In this document: piece after piece, positions 30,038-38,640 of the stretch
How the letters are laid out: each line of letters opens with the position of its first letter
How positions within the stretch are numbered: position 1 is the stretch's first letter
Assembly: GCA_028818755.1 (NCBI GenBank)
Contig: JAPPNF010000171.1
Coordinates: 1-64,000 of the forward strand
Reading direction: 5' to 3'
Length of the DNA stretch: 64,000 bases
Source: Deltaproteobacteria bacterium
GTDB taxonomy: Bacteria; Desulfobacterota; Binatia; UBA9968; JAJDTQ01
Program-made: the position numbers and the translations under genes
The notes under the pieces: model-generated
Told to the model about the DNA's origin: nothing
The model's input: the letters and a program-made list of their open reading frames with translations, nothing else
Databases searched by the model: none

Positions 30038-30805
30038 ATGGCCACGCAGGGCCGGCTCGCCGTAGAGTCGGTATCGAAGTCATACCCGGTGCGGGAAGGA
30101 GCCGTTGTCGCCCTGTCGGACGTCACCTTCGAGGTGGGTGCCGGACAGTTCGTCGTGCTCATCGGCCCGAGCGGTTGCGGGAAGAGCACCTTGCTCCACT
30201 GCATCGGCGGTTTCGTAGAGCTCACCGACGGGAACATCCGCCTCGACGATTCGGATATCCGCGGCCCCGGCCCCGACCGGGGGATCGTCTTTCAGCGCGA
30301 AGCCCTGTTCCCGTGGATGACGGTGGAAGACAATCTGCGCGCGGCGCTGCGCCCCAAGGGGATTACCGGAGGCAGTGCGGAGGAACTGATCGACACCTAC
30401 CTCAAGGCCGTGGGCCTCGGCGAGAGCCGCCGGCTGTACCCGAGAGAGCTTTCCGGCGGCATGCAGCAACGGGCGGCCATCGCGCGCACCCTCATCTACC
30501 AGCCGAGCGTGCTGCTGCTGGACGAGCCCCTGGGCGCGCTGGACGCCCAGACGCGCGAGCTGATGAAGGAGTGGCTCGTGGGCATCTGGCTCAAGGAGGA
30601 GAAGACCGTCGTCTACGTCACCCACGACCTGGACGAGGCGGTGTTCCTGGCGCAAAAGGTGGTGGTGCTGAGCGCCCGGCCCGGGCGCGTCAAACGCATC
30701 GTGGACGTCAACCTCCGGTACCCGCGGGACCGCCGGGACCCGCGCTACGAAGAGAAACGGGAGCTGCTGTGGAAGCTGATCCGGGACGAGGTCCGGTTCG
30801 ACTGA
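30038..30805 (+). CDS. ABC transporter ATP-binding protein (SsuB/TauB type)
   Basis: Walker A GPSGCGKST, signature LSGGMQQR, Walker B VLLLDEPLGALD. Confidence 0.95.
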   Translation: MATQGRLAVESVSKSYPVREGAVVALSDVTFEVGAGQFVVLIGPSGCGKSTLLHCIGGFVELTDGNIRLDDSDIRGPGPDRGIVFQREALFPWMTVEDNLRAALRPKGITGGSAEELIDTYLKAVGLGESRRLYPRELSGGMQQRAAIARTLIYQPSVLLLDEPLGALDAQTRELMKEWLVGIWLKEEKTVVYVTHDLDEAVFLAQKVVVLSARPGRVKRIVDVNLRYPRDRRDPRYEEKRELLWKLIRDEVRFD

Positions 30806-30807
30806 GC

Positions 30808-31572
30808 ATGCGCAGAATGAGCCGCGCCCTGCTCGACGGCGTCCTCTACTTCTACCCGCTGTTCATCCTGGCCGCCGTGTGGGAGATCGGCACGGCGTTC
30901 GAGCTGATCGGCGAGGACGTGCTGCCGCGCCTGGACTACGTCTTCGCAACCCTTTGGCGGGGCCTCGGCGACGGTGAGCTGTTGTGGCACACCGGCGTGA
31001 GCCTGTTCCGGGTGGCCGGCGGCCTGGTCATCGCCTGCCTGCTGGGCGTGGCCTTCGGTCTGTGGACCGGCCTTTCGAAACGCTGGGACGCCTACCTGAT
31101 GCCCCTCCTGGTGGGGTCCCAGGCCTTTCCCCGGTCGGCCCTGCTGCCGCTCTTCATCGTGTGGCTGGGACTGGGCGAGACCCAGAAGCTGGTGGTCATC
31201 GTCTCTGTGGCCTTCTTCCCCATCATGATCAACACCTACGAGGGGTTGAAGCGCGTCAACGAGTCCCACGTCTGGGCCGCCCGTTCCATGGGCTACAGCA
31301 ACCGGGAGATCCTCCGCCTCGTGAAGATTCCCTCGATTCTGCCCTACATCATCAGCGGACTCCGCATCGCGGTGCCCATGAGCGTCACCATGATGGTGGT
31401 GGCCGAGATGGTGGGAGCCTATTCCGGCCTGGGACAGTTGGTCATCATCGCGGGACAGACCTACGAGCTTGCCAAGATGTTCGCCGGCATCGTGCTCCTG
31501 GGTCTGATGGGCCTGTTGCTGGACAGCGCCGTCGAAGCGTTGGGGCGCTGGACCACGCCCTGGAACCGCTAG
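30808..31572 (+). CDS. ABC transporter permease (SsuC type)
   Basis: EAA-like region YEGLKRVNESHVWAARSMGYSNREILRLVKIPSILPYIISGLRI; start reassigned inside ORF 29953. Confidence 0.9.
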   Translation: MRRMSRALLDGVLYFYPLFILAAVWEIGTAFELIGEDVLPRLDYVFATLWRGLGDGELLWHTGVSLFRVAGGLVIACLLGVAFGLWTGLSKRWDAYLMPLLVGSQAFPRSALLPLFIVWLGLGETQKLVVIVSVAFFPIMINTYEGLKRVNESHVWAARSMGYSNREILRLVKIPSILPYIISGLRIAVPMSVTMMVVAEMVGAYSGLGQLVIIAGQTYELAKMFAGIVLLGLMGLLLDSAVEALGRWTTPWNR

Positions 31573-31627
31573 GAGCGGTCCGACGGCGTGGCGTTCACCA
31601 GGATTTCGCGAGAAAGGACAGGGTCGC

Positions 31628-32392
31628 GTGATGGAGCGTTTGCGCAGTCTGGGTCCGGGGCTGACCTCGTTTGCGGTTGTCGCACTGGTGTGGGAGAGCA
31701 TCTCTCAAAGCGGCCTCGTGCCCCGCTACTTCCTGCCGCCGCTCAGCGCCGTCCTGGAGGAAGCGTGGCTGCTCCTGGTGCGGGACTCTTCCCTCTACGG
31801 CGACATCGGCATCAGCATCGTGCGCATCGGCGCCGGGTTCGCGCTGTCCCTGGCGTTCGGCGTCGTGTGCGGGACGGCCGCGGGGTTGAGCCGCAGGGCG
31901 GAGAGCTTCCTGGTGCCGTCTATCGGCACCATCGCTCCCGTGCCCAAGGTGGCGTTCCTGCCGCTCTTCGTGGTGTGGTTCGGGATCGGCGAGCTGGCGA
32001 AGATACTCGTGGTCTTCGCCAACAACTTCTACCAGCTCTTCGTCAACACCTTCTCCGGCATCAAGGAAATCGACCAGCGCTACCTGTGGGCGGCCGCTTC
32101 CATGGGGTTCTCCCGCTACGAGCTGATCCGCTACGTGGTGCTGCCGGGATCGCTGCCCTACATCATCAGCGGAGCGCGCATCACGGCGCCGGTGGCCGTC
32201 GTCATCATCGTCCTGGCGGAGATGGTCGCGGCGCGTAACGGCATCGGGTTCTTTACCTACCAGATGGCCAGGGACTACCGCCTGGCGGAAATGTTCGTCG
32301 GCCTGGGCGTGCTGGGCGTCATCTCCATCGGGTTCGACGCCCTCGTCAGCGCCGTCGGCCGGCGCCTGACTCACTGGGAGCCCACCTCATGA
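31628..32392 (+). CDS. ABC transporter permease (SsuC type), second paralogue
   Basis: FSGIKEIDQRYLWAAASMGFSRYELIRYVVLPGSLPYIISGARI; GTG start. Confidence 0.9.
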   Translation: MMERLRSLGPGLTSFAVVALVWESISQSGLVPRYFLPPLSAVLEEAWLLLVRDSSLYGDIGISIVRIGAGFALSLAFGVVCGTAAGLSRRAESFLVPSIGTIAPVPKVAFLPLFVVWFGIGELAKILVVFANNFYQLFVNTFSGIKEIDQRYLWAAASMGFSRYELIRYVVLPGSLPYIISGARITAPVAVVIIVLAEMVAARNGIGFFTYQMARDYRLAEMFVGLGVLGVISIGFDALVSAVGRRLTHWEPTS

Positions 32393-33831
32393 GCACCGAG
32401 AAGATCATCCTCGCCGGCACCCTGCTGTGTTCGGCATCCGAGCCCGTGCTCCGGAACCGGCTGGTGCGGATATCAGGAGACCGGATCGACGCCGTCGAGC
32501 CGCTGCCGGACACCTTCCCGGCGGATGGACGCGACGTGGTGGATGCGCGCGACAAGGTCGTCATCCCCGGCTTCGTCAACGCGCACACGCACCACACCGA
32601 GATCCTGCAGCGAAGCCTCCGGGACGCGCTGCCCTTCGAGCTGTGGCATTTCGAAAGGCGCGGGACCGAGGACATCCTCGATCCGGACTACGACGACCTG
32701 CTCGCCGCCAACCACATCGCCCTGCTGGAATCCCTCAAGCACGGGACCACCAGCGTCCTGCACCATCTCTCCAGAAGACGCGCCATCGACCTCACCGAGG
32801 TCCGGGCCTGCATCGATGCCGCCCAACGGCTCGGCGTGCGCACGGCCATCGCGCCGTCGGCCACCGACGGCGGCTGGCGCGCCGTCCCGGCGCGGGAAGC
32901 GTCCGAGACCGGCGCGGCGGAGATCGCGGGCGTGAAGCGGGCGCTGGACCTCATCGCCCAGGGCCCGGACCATGTCATGGGCGTGGTCGCACCCACTTCG
33001 CTCCACACCTGCTCGGACAGCTTCCTGACCGAGTGCCTCGCCATCGCCGAGGACAGGGACCTCGTCGTTCACACTCACTTCATGGAAACCCGCTCGGAGG
33101 CGCAACAACGGTCGGCGGACGGCGAAACGCCGGTTCGAAGAGCCGCGCGCCTCGGGCTTCTGAAGGCCGGCGTGTCCCTGGCCCATGCCGTGCACCTCAC
33201 CGATGAGGAGCTGGACCTCCTGGGCGAGAAGCAGCCGGCGGTGGTCCACAATCCGTCCAGCAACGCCAAGCTCGGGAGCGGCTTGGCACGGGTGCGGGAA
33301 ATGCTGGATCGAGGCGTTACCGTCGCACTGGGCTCCGACGGCGGCGACACCAGCGACGGCTATTCGATGTTCGACCAGATGAAGATGGCGGCGGTCATGC
33401 GCCGTTGCAGCGTCACGGAGTTCGAGTCCTGGATCACGGCGCGGGAAGCCTTCGCCATGGCCACCACGGGAGGGGCCGCGGTGCTCGGCATCCAGGCCGG
33501 CCGCATCGCACCCGGTCACCTCGCTGACATCTGCATCCTCAAGCCCCGCACGCGCATGTGGCCGTCCACCGAGCTGGTGCAGAGCCTCGTCTACTCCGAG
33601 AACGGCCGCAGCGTCGACACCGTGCTGGTGGGCGGCGAGGTCTTGCTGGAGGACGGCCGGAGCCTGCGCATCGACGAGGCCGAGCTGGCGCGTCAGGCCG
33701 AGAAGCTGGCAGCGAAGGTCGACAGCGCACGTCAGAAGTGGGCGGAACGGAAGCGTGACCCCGAGGTAATGGAGAGAGAGCGTGCCGCGGAGGAGAGTTA
33801 CCGGGAAGCGGCGGCGACAGCGGCGCGGTGA
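32389..33831 (+). CDS. Deaminase/chlorohydrolase-type amidohydrolase (ATZ/TRZ family), paralogue 1
   Basis: VVIPGFVNAHTHHTEILQRSLRD, VHTHFMET, LAHAVHLTDEELDLL, VALGSDGGDTSDGYSMFDQMK, GRIAPGHLADICIL; ATGA overlap with the permease. Confidence 0.9.
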   Translation: MSTEKIILAGTLLCSASEPVLRNRLVRISGDRIDAVEPLPDTFPADGRDVVDARDKVVIPGFVNAHTHHTEILQRSLRDALPFELWHFERRGTEDILDPDYDDLLAANHIALLESLKHGTTSVLHHLSRRRAIDLTEVRACIDAAQRLGVRTAIAPSATDGGWRAVPAREASETGAAEIAGVKRALDLIAQGPDHVMGVVAPTSLHTCSDSFLTECLAIAEDRDLVVHTHFMETRSEAQQRSADGETPVRRAARLGLLKAGVSLAHAVHLTDEELDLLGEKQPAVVHNPSSNAKLGSGLARVREMLDRGVTVALGSDGGDTSDGYSMFDQMKMAAVMRRCSVTEFESWITAREAFAMATTGGAAVLGIQAGRIAPGHLADICILKPRTRMWPSTELVQSLVYSENGRSVDTVLVGGEVLLEDGRSLRIDEAELARQAEKLAAKVDSARQKWAERKRDPEVMERERAAEESYREAAATAAR

Positions 33832-33933
33832 CAAACTGCCGCCTGCCGCGGCGGGGCACGGCGCCTTTTCCGGTCCGCGCTCCGTCGCCACGATCTCCGA
33901 GTCAGGCGGCTTCGCCGGATTGGAGCGACACGC

Positions 33934-35385
33934 ATGACGGACGCAAAGTTCATCCTGGCCGGAACCCTGCTCACTTCGGCTTCGGAGCCCGTGCTCAGGG
34001 ACCGGCTGATCCGCATCCGCGGGGACGTTGTCGAGAGCGTCGAGCCGTTGCCGCCCGCGCCGCCGGAAACGTCCACCGGTGCGCTCGTCATCGATGCGCG
34101 CGACAAGGTCGTCATGCCCGGCCTGATCAACGCTCATTGCCACCACACCGAAGTGTTGCAGCGGAGCCTTCGGGACCGCGTTCCCTTCGAGCTTTGGCTC
34201 CCGGAACGGCGCGGCATCGAGGACGCCCTGGACCTCGGCTACGACGACCTGTTGGCGGCCAACCACATCGCCCTCCTGGAGAACCTGAAGCACGGCGCCG
34301 CCACCGTGCTCCACCACCTGTCCCGGCGCGGCGCCGTGGACCTGCAAGAGATTCGGGCCTGTATCGAGGCGGCCGACCGTATCGGCATCCGCACGTTCAT
34401 TGCGCCCTCGGTAGCGGACGTGGGCTGGCGGCGCGTCGTCCCGGCCCAGGAGGCGTCCGCCGCGGCACTCCAGGAACTCGATCGTCTCGGCCAAGCCCTG
34501 GACCTCGTCGCCGACGGACCGGCGACCGTCAAGGGCGTTGTCGCGCCCAGCTCGCCGCACACCTGCACGGACGACTTCCTGGGCCGCTGCCTGGCAATGG
34601 CCGAGGACAGGGGCCTGCTCATGCACACCCATTTCCTGGAAACCCGGGTTGAGGCCACCCAGCGCACCGCTGGCGGCGAAACCACGGTGGACCGCGCGTC
34701 ACGGCTCGGCCTGCTCCGGCCCGAGACTTCCCTGGCCCACGCGGTGCACCTCACCGACCGGGAGCTTGACCTCCTCAAGGACAAACAGCCGGCGGTGGTC
34801 CACAACCCGTGCAGCAACGCCAAGCTCGGCAGCGGCATCGCGCGCATCCGCGAAATGCTGGACCGGGGCATCACCGTGGCCCTGGGCTCGGATGGCGGCG
34901 ACACCAGCGACGGCTATTCCATATTCGATCAGATGAAGATGGCGGCGCTCATGCGGCGCCCAAGCGAGCCGGACTTCAACGGCTGGATCACCGCGACGGA
35001 GAGTCTGGCCATGGCCACCATCGGCGCGGCCAAGGCATTGGGGCTGCGAACCGGCAGGATTGCGCCGGGCCATCTGGCCGACGTCTGCATCCTGAAACCC
35101 GGCACCCGGATGTGGCCGGCCGCGGACCTGGCGCAGGCTCTCGTCTATTCCGAGAACGGAAGCAGCGTCGACACGGTGCTTGTGGGCGGCAACGTCGTGC
35201 TGGAGAATGGCGAGAGCCCGCACATCGACGAAGCCGTGTTAGGCCGTCAGGCACGAGAACTGGCCGAACGAGTCGAGCGGGCGAGAAGCGAGAGGGCTGC
35301 GCGCAAACTCGCGCCGGAAATCGCCGAACGCCTCCAGGCCGCGGAGCATGAGTATCGCGAAGCCGCGCCGATGCCCAGGAAGTAA
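33934..35385 (+). CDS. Deaminase/chlorohydrolase-type amidohydrolase (ATZ/TRZ family), paralogue 2
   Basis: VVMPGLINAHCHHTEVLQRSLRD, MHTHFLET, LAHAVHLTDRELDLL, VALGSDGGDTSDGYSIFDQMK; colinear with paralogue 1 over its full length. Confidence 0.9.
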   Translation: MTDAKFILAGTLLTSASEPVLRDRLIRIRGDVVESVEPLPPAPPETSTGALVIDARDKVVMPGLINAHCHHTEVLQRSLRDRVPFELWLPERRGIEDALDLGYDDLLAANHIALLENLKHGAATVLHHLSRRGAVDLQEIRACIEAADRIGIRTFIAPSVADVGWRRVVPAQEASAAALQELDRLGQALDLVADGPATVKGVVAPSSPHTCTDDFLGRCLAMAEDRGLLMHTHFLETRVEATQRTAGGETTVDRASRLGLLRPETSLAHAVHLTDRELDLLKDKQPAVVHNPCSNAKLGSGIARIREMLDRGITVALGSDGGDTSDGYSIFDQMKMAALMRRPSEPDFNGWITATESLAMATIGAAKALGLRTGRIAPGHLADVCILKPGTRMWPAADLAQALVYSENGSSVDTVLVGGNVVLENGESPHIDEAVLGRQARELAERVERARSERAARKLAPEIAERLQAAEHEYREAAPMPRK

Positions 35386-35439
35386 GCAAACGCGAACACG
35401 ACAACCGTTAGACGAGCACCAAACGGTTCCGGAGTCAGA

Positions 35440-35595
35440 CAGACGGGTTTGACGTCTGGTGAACCACGCACGGCCCGCGATGTGACCGACGGCTACGCCG
35501 CGGACTGGACGGTGGAGCAATTGCGCGAACCTGCCAGCGGATTGCCGACCGCATCGACGAGCTGACAGGGGCCAGACGCCCCGGCCACACACCCC
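35440..35595 (+). pseudogene. Degenerate C-terminus of a tyrosine recombinase/integrase
   Basis: LVNHAR | ARDVTDGYAADWTVEQLREP | QRIADRIDELTGA read across at least two frames; resembles the integrase tail around the catalytic Tyr (DVTxGY). Confidence 0.5.
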
Positions 35596-35956
35596 GGCCT
35601 GTCAAAACCACGGCCTCTGTCCGTCCACTCGGAGGGGCGCACGCCGGTCAGACGGTCCGCCTTCGCGCATTCTCGAGCTGGTCTGATTTTCAACTGCAAT
35701 ACAGTTTTCCACTCTTGTCGTTGGCGCGCACGGCAAGGGACAGGGAATCCCATGCCCATACAGCGAAATGGCGTCTCGGCGGCAGGATGATCCAGCCGTG
35801 GTCGTCGCCCACGGCCGACAAGTCTTCCTCTGGCGGGCCACGGGGGAGTGTTCTGGAACTGGTTGCCGTGTTGAAGGATCTGGGGCTGCTCCAAATTCCA
35901 GAACCCCAGTCAACCGCCCGACTACGCATCGCCAAGTACAGTGTATCGAATGTGAA

Positions 35957-36484
35957 ATGAAATTAATGCGAACAAAATCGTATTACATACTCAGCGATAG
36001 CGTGCAGGAATTCGATTTGTTGGCTAGGCTGCCGCAACCGGACACTATCACGTTACCGGTATTGACACCGATCGGGACCGATCATGTGCTCGACCCGGTG
36101 AACATCGAGGATTTCTGGGGTCAGGGCAAGCCACTACTAGGTGTGCGCATTCACTCGGTTGCCAATGCAAAGGAGGCTCACCTAAGCGAGCACGGCCACA
36201 TGCCTGGTCCGCGCATTATGGCCGTACAGTCTCTTGTATCCGACCAATCGTCGGCTGAAACCGAACCAAGGTTCGAGGCCGACATCAAGCCACTGTTCCG
36301 GACCCGCGACGTGACCTGTATGCGCTTCGCGGGCTTCGATCTCCACAACTATGACGACGTAAAGGCTAATGCGTCCACTATCTACGAACGGCTCAGTGAT
36401 GGCACGATGCCCACTGATGGGCCTTGGCCACCTGCCGATGTGGAACTCTTCAAAGCGTGGAAGGACGGCGGCATGGCACCCTGA
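35957..36484 (+). CDS. Hypothetical protein with a conserved DIKPLF...FDLHNYDDVKANA...MPTDGPWPP...ELFKAWKDGGM segment
   Basis: Open frame 35768-36484; ATG at 35957 precedes the protein-like part; visibly lower GC than surroundings. Confidence 0.6.
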   Translation: MKLMRTKSYYILSDSVQEFDLLARLPQPDTITLPVLTPIGTDHVLDPVNIEDFWGQGKPLLGVRIHSVANAKEAHLSEHGHMPGPRIMAVQSLVSDQSSAETEPRFEADIKPLFRTRDVTCMRFAGFDLHNYDDVKANASTIYERLSDGTMPTDGPWPPADVELFKAWKDGGMAP

Positions 36485-36485
36485 T

Positions 36486-38045
36486 ATGGCGCGGCTTATA
36501 ACCTTTTCGGCGGCTGTGGTCTTGGCCCTGCTTTCCTTCGCCCTGTCGGGAGGCGCGCAAGCCCAGGGGACGCAAGACCCGCAAACCACAGTCTACGCGA
36601 CCGGAGCGGTCTTCGAGACGGCGGAGGAGCTTGCGGACAAGCCCCGGACGCTCTTGTTCCGGGCGTTTCTTCCCGAACACGTTGACTTGCGCGACCGGTT
36701 CCCCGTCGCCCGCCATCAAGGCAGGCAGAGTTCCTGTGTCGGCTGGGCCGTGGGCTACGCGGCCCGGTCCTACTACAACAGCTCCTCTGAAGGAGGACCG
36801 GGCCTGACGGCCGACCGGATTCCCAGCCCGGCCTACATCTACGACTCCATTCGGAGCCCCGGCGACGCCTGCGACAGGGGCACGAAAATCTCCGACGCCC
36901 TGGACCTGCTTGTCGACGGGGGCAGCCTGACCCACGCCGAATACCCGTACGACGAGGACCTGTGCAGGCGGCCGGGAACGGACGACGTGGCGCGCGCTTC
37001 CAAGTTCAGGATCGCGGGCTGGCAGGTGGTAGATACCGACCGTCTCGATCAGGTGAAGGCGGAGCTGGCGAACGGCCATCCGGTGGTGATCGGCATGCGG
37101 CCCAACAGAGACTTCCACCGGCTGAGAGGCAGCCGGATATGGCGCGCTGGCTTTCCGAATGAGGACGACGGGCATCACGCGGTGACGGTGGTGGGCTATT
37201 CCGAACGCGGCCAGTACTTCACAGTGATGAACTCCTGGGGTCCGGGCTGGGGCTTGGAGGGATTCGGGCACATATCGTACGACACCTTCGAAGACCGGGT
37301 GAAGTACGGCTTCTCGATGCGTATGGCGGATACCCCCGTTGCTCCCAAACCCGAGCCCCCGAGTCCCAAGCCAGCTCCGCCGGTGACGCCTTCCCCGGTT
37401 GTCCCGGAACTCAAGCTGCCGGCCGTGGGATGCGGGCGGCTGAAAATCGAGGAACAAAACGGAAAGACGCTTGTCAGGGGTTTCATCGGCAACCGGGATG
37501 ATCTCACCAAGGTGCGCAAGGCGGCAGAGCAGTCGAAGGCGCACGTGGAGGTGAAACTCCGGCCTTGGCCGCAATGCGAGACGCTGATGACTATCGAGAA
37601 ACCGTTGGCCCATCCGGACAAGCCGTCCTTTTCGCTGCCGAAGCGATCTTACCGGGCGTCTGAAACGCTGGGGTTCGAAGTGCGGATGTCGGGGTTCCAG
37701 GGATATCTGCACGTGGCTTACCTTCAGGCGGACGGCACGGTGGTCAATCTGGTCGAATCCGACCCGTTGACCCTCTCCACTCTGCCGGCGAACGCGAAGC
37801 TGCGATTCGGCGACGGACTGGCCGGGCGGCAAAAGTTTACGGTCGGGGAGCCTTTCGGGAACGAGATGATCGTGGCCCTCGCCTCGAAGAGCCCGCTCTT
37901 TGCGGAGGACCGGCCGCTCGTGGAGACCGAGCGGGAGTTTCTGACGGCGCTGAGAAGGGCCATCATCGCCCGGCCCGACCCGACGCAGCCCGAACGTGTC
38001 GTGAGTGCGGGTTTTGTTGCGCTGGAAACCAAACCGGGGGAGTGA
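36486..38045 (+). CDS. Secreted papain-like (C1A) cysteine protease with DUF4384-like C-terminal domain
   Basis: Signal peptide; QGRQSSCVGWAVGYAARS (Gln/Cys), DDGHHAVTVVGYSERGQYFTVMNSWGPGWG (His/Asn); Pro-rich linker; LPANAKLRFGDGLAGRQKFTVGEPFGNEMIVALASKSPLF. Confidence 0.85.
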   Translation: MARLITFSAAVVLALLSFALSGGAQAQGTQDPQTTVYATGAVFETAEELADKPRTLLFRAFLPEHVDLRDRFPVARHQGRQSSCVGWAVGYAARSYYNSSSEGGPGLTADRIPSPAYIYDSIRSPGDACDRGTKISDALDLLVDGGSLTHAEYPYDEDLCRRPGTDDVARASKFRIAGWQVVDTDRLDQVKAELANGHPVVIGMRPNRDFHRLRGSRIWRAGFPNEDDGHHAVTVVGYSERGQYFTVMNSWGPGWGLEGFGHISYDTFEDRVKYGFSMRMADTPVAPKPEPPSPKPAPPVTPSPVVPELKLPAVGCGRLKIEEQNGKTLVRGFIGNRDDLTKVRKAAEQSKAHVEVKLRPWPQCETLMTIEKPLAHPDKPSFSLPKRSYRASETLGFEVRMSGFQGYLHVAYLQADGTVVNLVESDPLTLSTLPANAKLRFGDGLAGRQKFTVGEPFGNEMIVALASKSPLFAEDRPLVETEREFLTALRRAIIARPDPTQPERVVSAGFVALETKPGE

Positions 38046-38049
38046 AGCC

Positions 38050-38592
38050 ATGAGGAAGACGTTCATCGTCGTCGCGTTGGCGTGGGCTGCCGCCGGATGG
38101 ATGGCATTGGCGGCTGGCGCCCATGCCCAGTCGATTCCCACCGAGGAAGAGATCATCAGAGCGTTGTCGCCGCGTCCCGGCAAGTTCTCCCCGACACGCA
38201 GCTTATCCGGTGCCAGAGGCATCAAGGTCACAGCCGGCCGGAACTCCGTGCCGTCGATCGACCTCAAGGTGAATTTCGCGTTCGACTCCACGAGGCTGGA
38301 CAACGAGTCCCTGCTGACGCTCAACGTTCTCGGTCGGGCGCTATCCAGTGAAGCGCTCCGGGGTCAGAACATCGAAATCGTGGGCCATACGGACGCAAAG
38401 GGAACAGACGAGTACAACGAAGCGCTGTCGCAGCGACGGGCCGCAGCCGTGGTGAGCTACATCGTTCAGAACTTCGACGTGGACGGTTCACTCATCTCGT
38501 CCAAGGGGATGGGCGAGCGGCAACTTCTGGACAAGGGCAACCCCGAAGCCGGGGTGAATCGGCGGGTCGAAATACGGAACATCACGCGGTAA
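38050..38592 (+). CDS. OmpA family peptidoglycan-associated protein
   Basis: Signal peptide; VNFAFDSTRLDNESLLTL, IEIVGHTDAKGTDEYNEALSQRRAAAVVSYI, GERQLLDKGNPEAGVNRRVEI. Confidence 0.9.
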   Translation: MRKTFIVVALAWAAAGWMALAAGAHAQSIPTEEEIIRALSPRPGKFSPTRSLSGARGIKVTAGRNSVPSIDLKVNFAFDSTRLDNESLLTLNVLGRALSSEALRGQNIEIVGHTDAKGTDEYNEALSQRRAAAVVSYIVQNFDVDGSLISSKGMGERQLLDKGNPEAGVNRRVEIRNITR

Positions 38593-38640
38593 CCATGACC
38601 GCCCGCCTCGTTTCGGGCATTCGCAAAGGGAGAGACGGCA

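Noticed and set aside
32473-34632. 719-aa minus-strand ORF
   Set aside because: Antisense to the tandem amidohydrolases; mirror ORF.
36450-38324. 624-aa minus-strand ORF
   Set aside because: Antisense to the papain-like protease gene, whose signal peptide and catalytic motifs are convincing.
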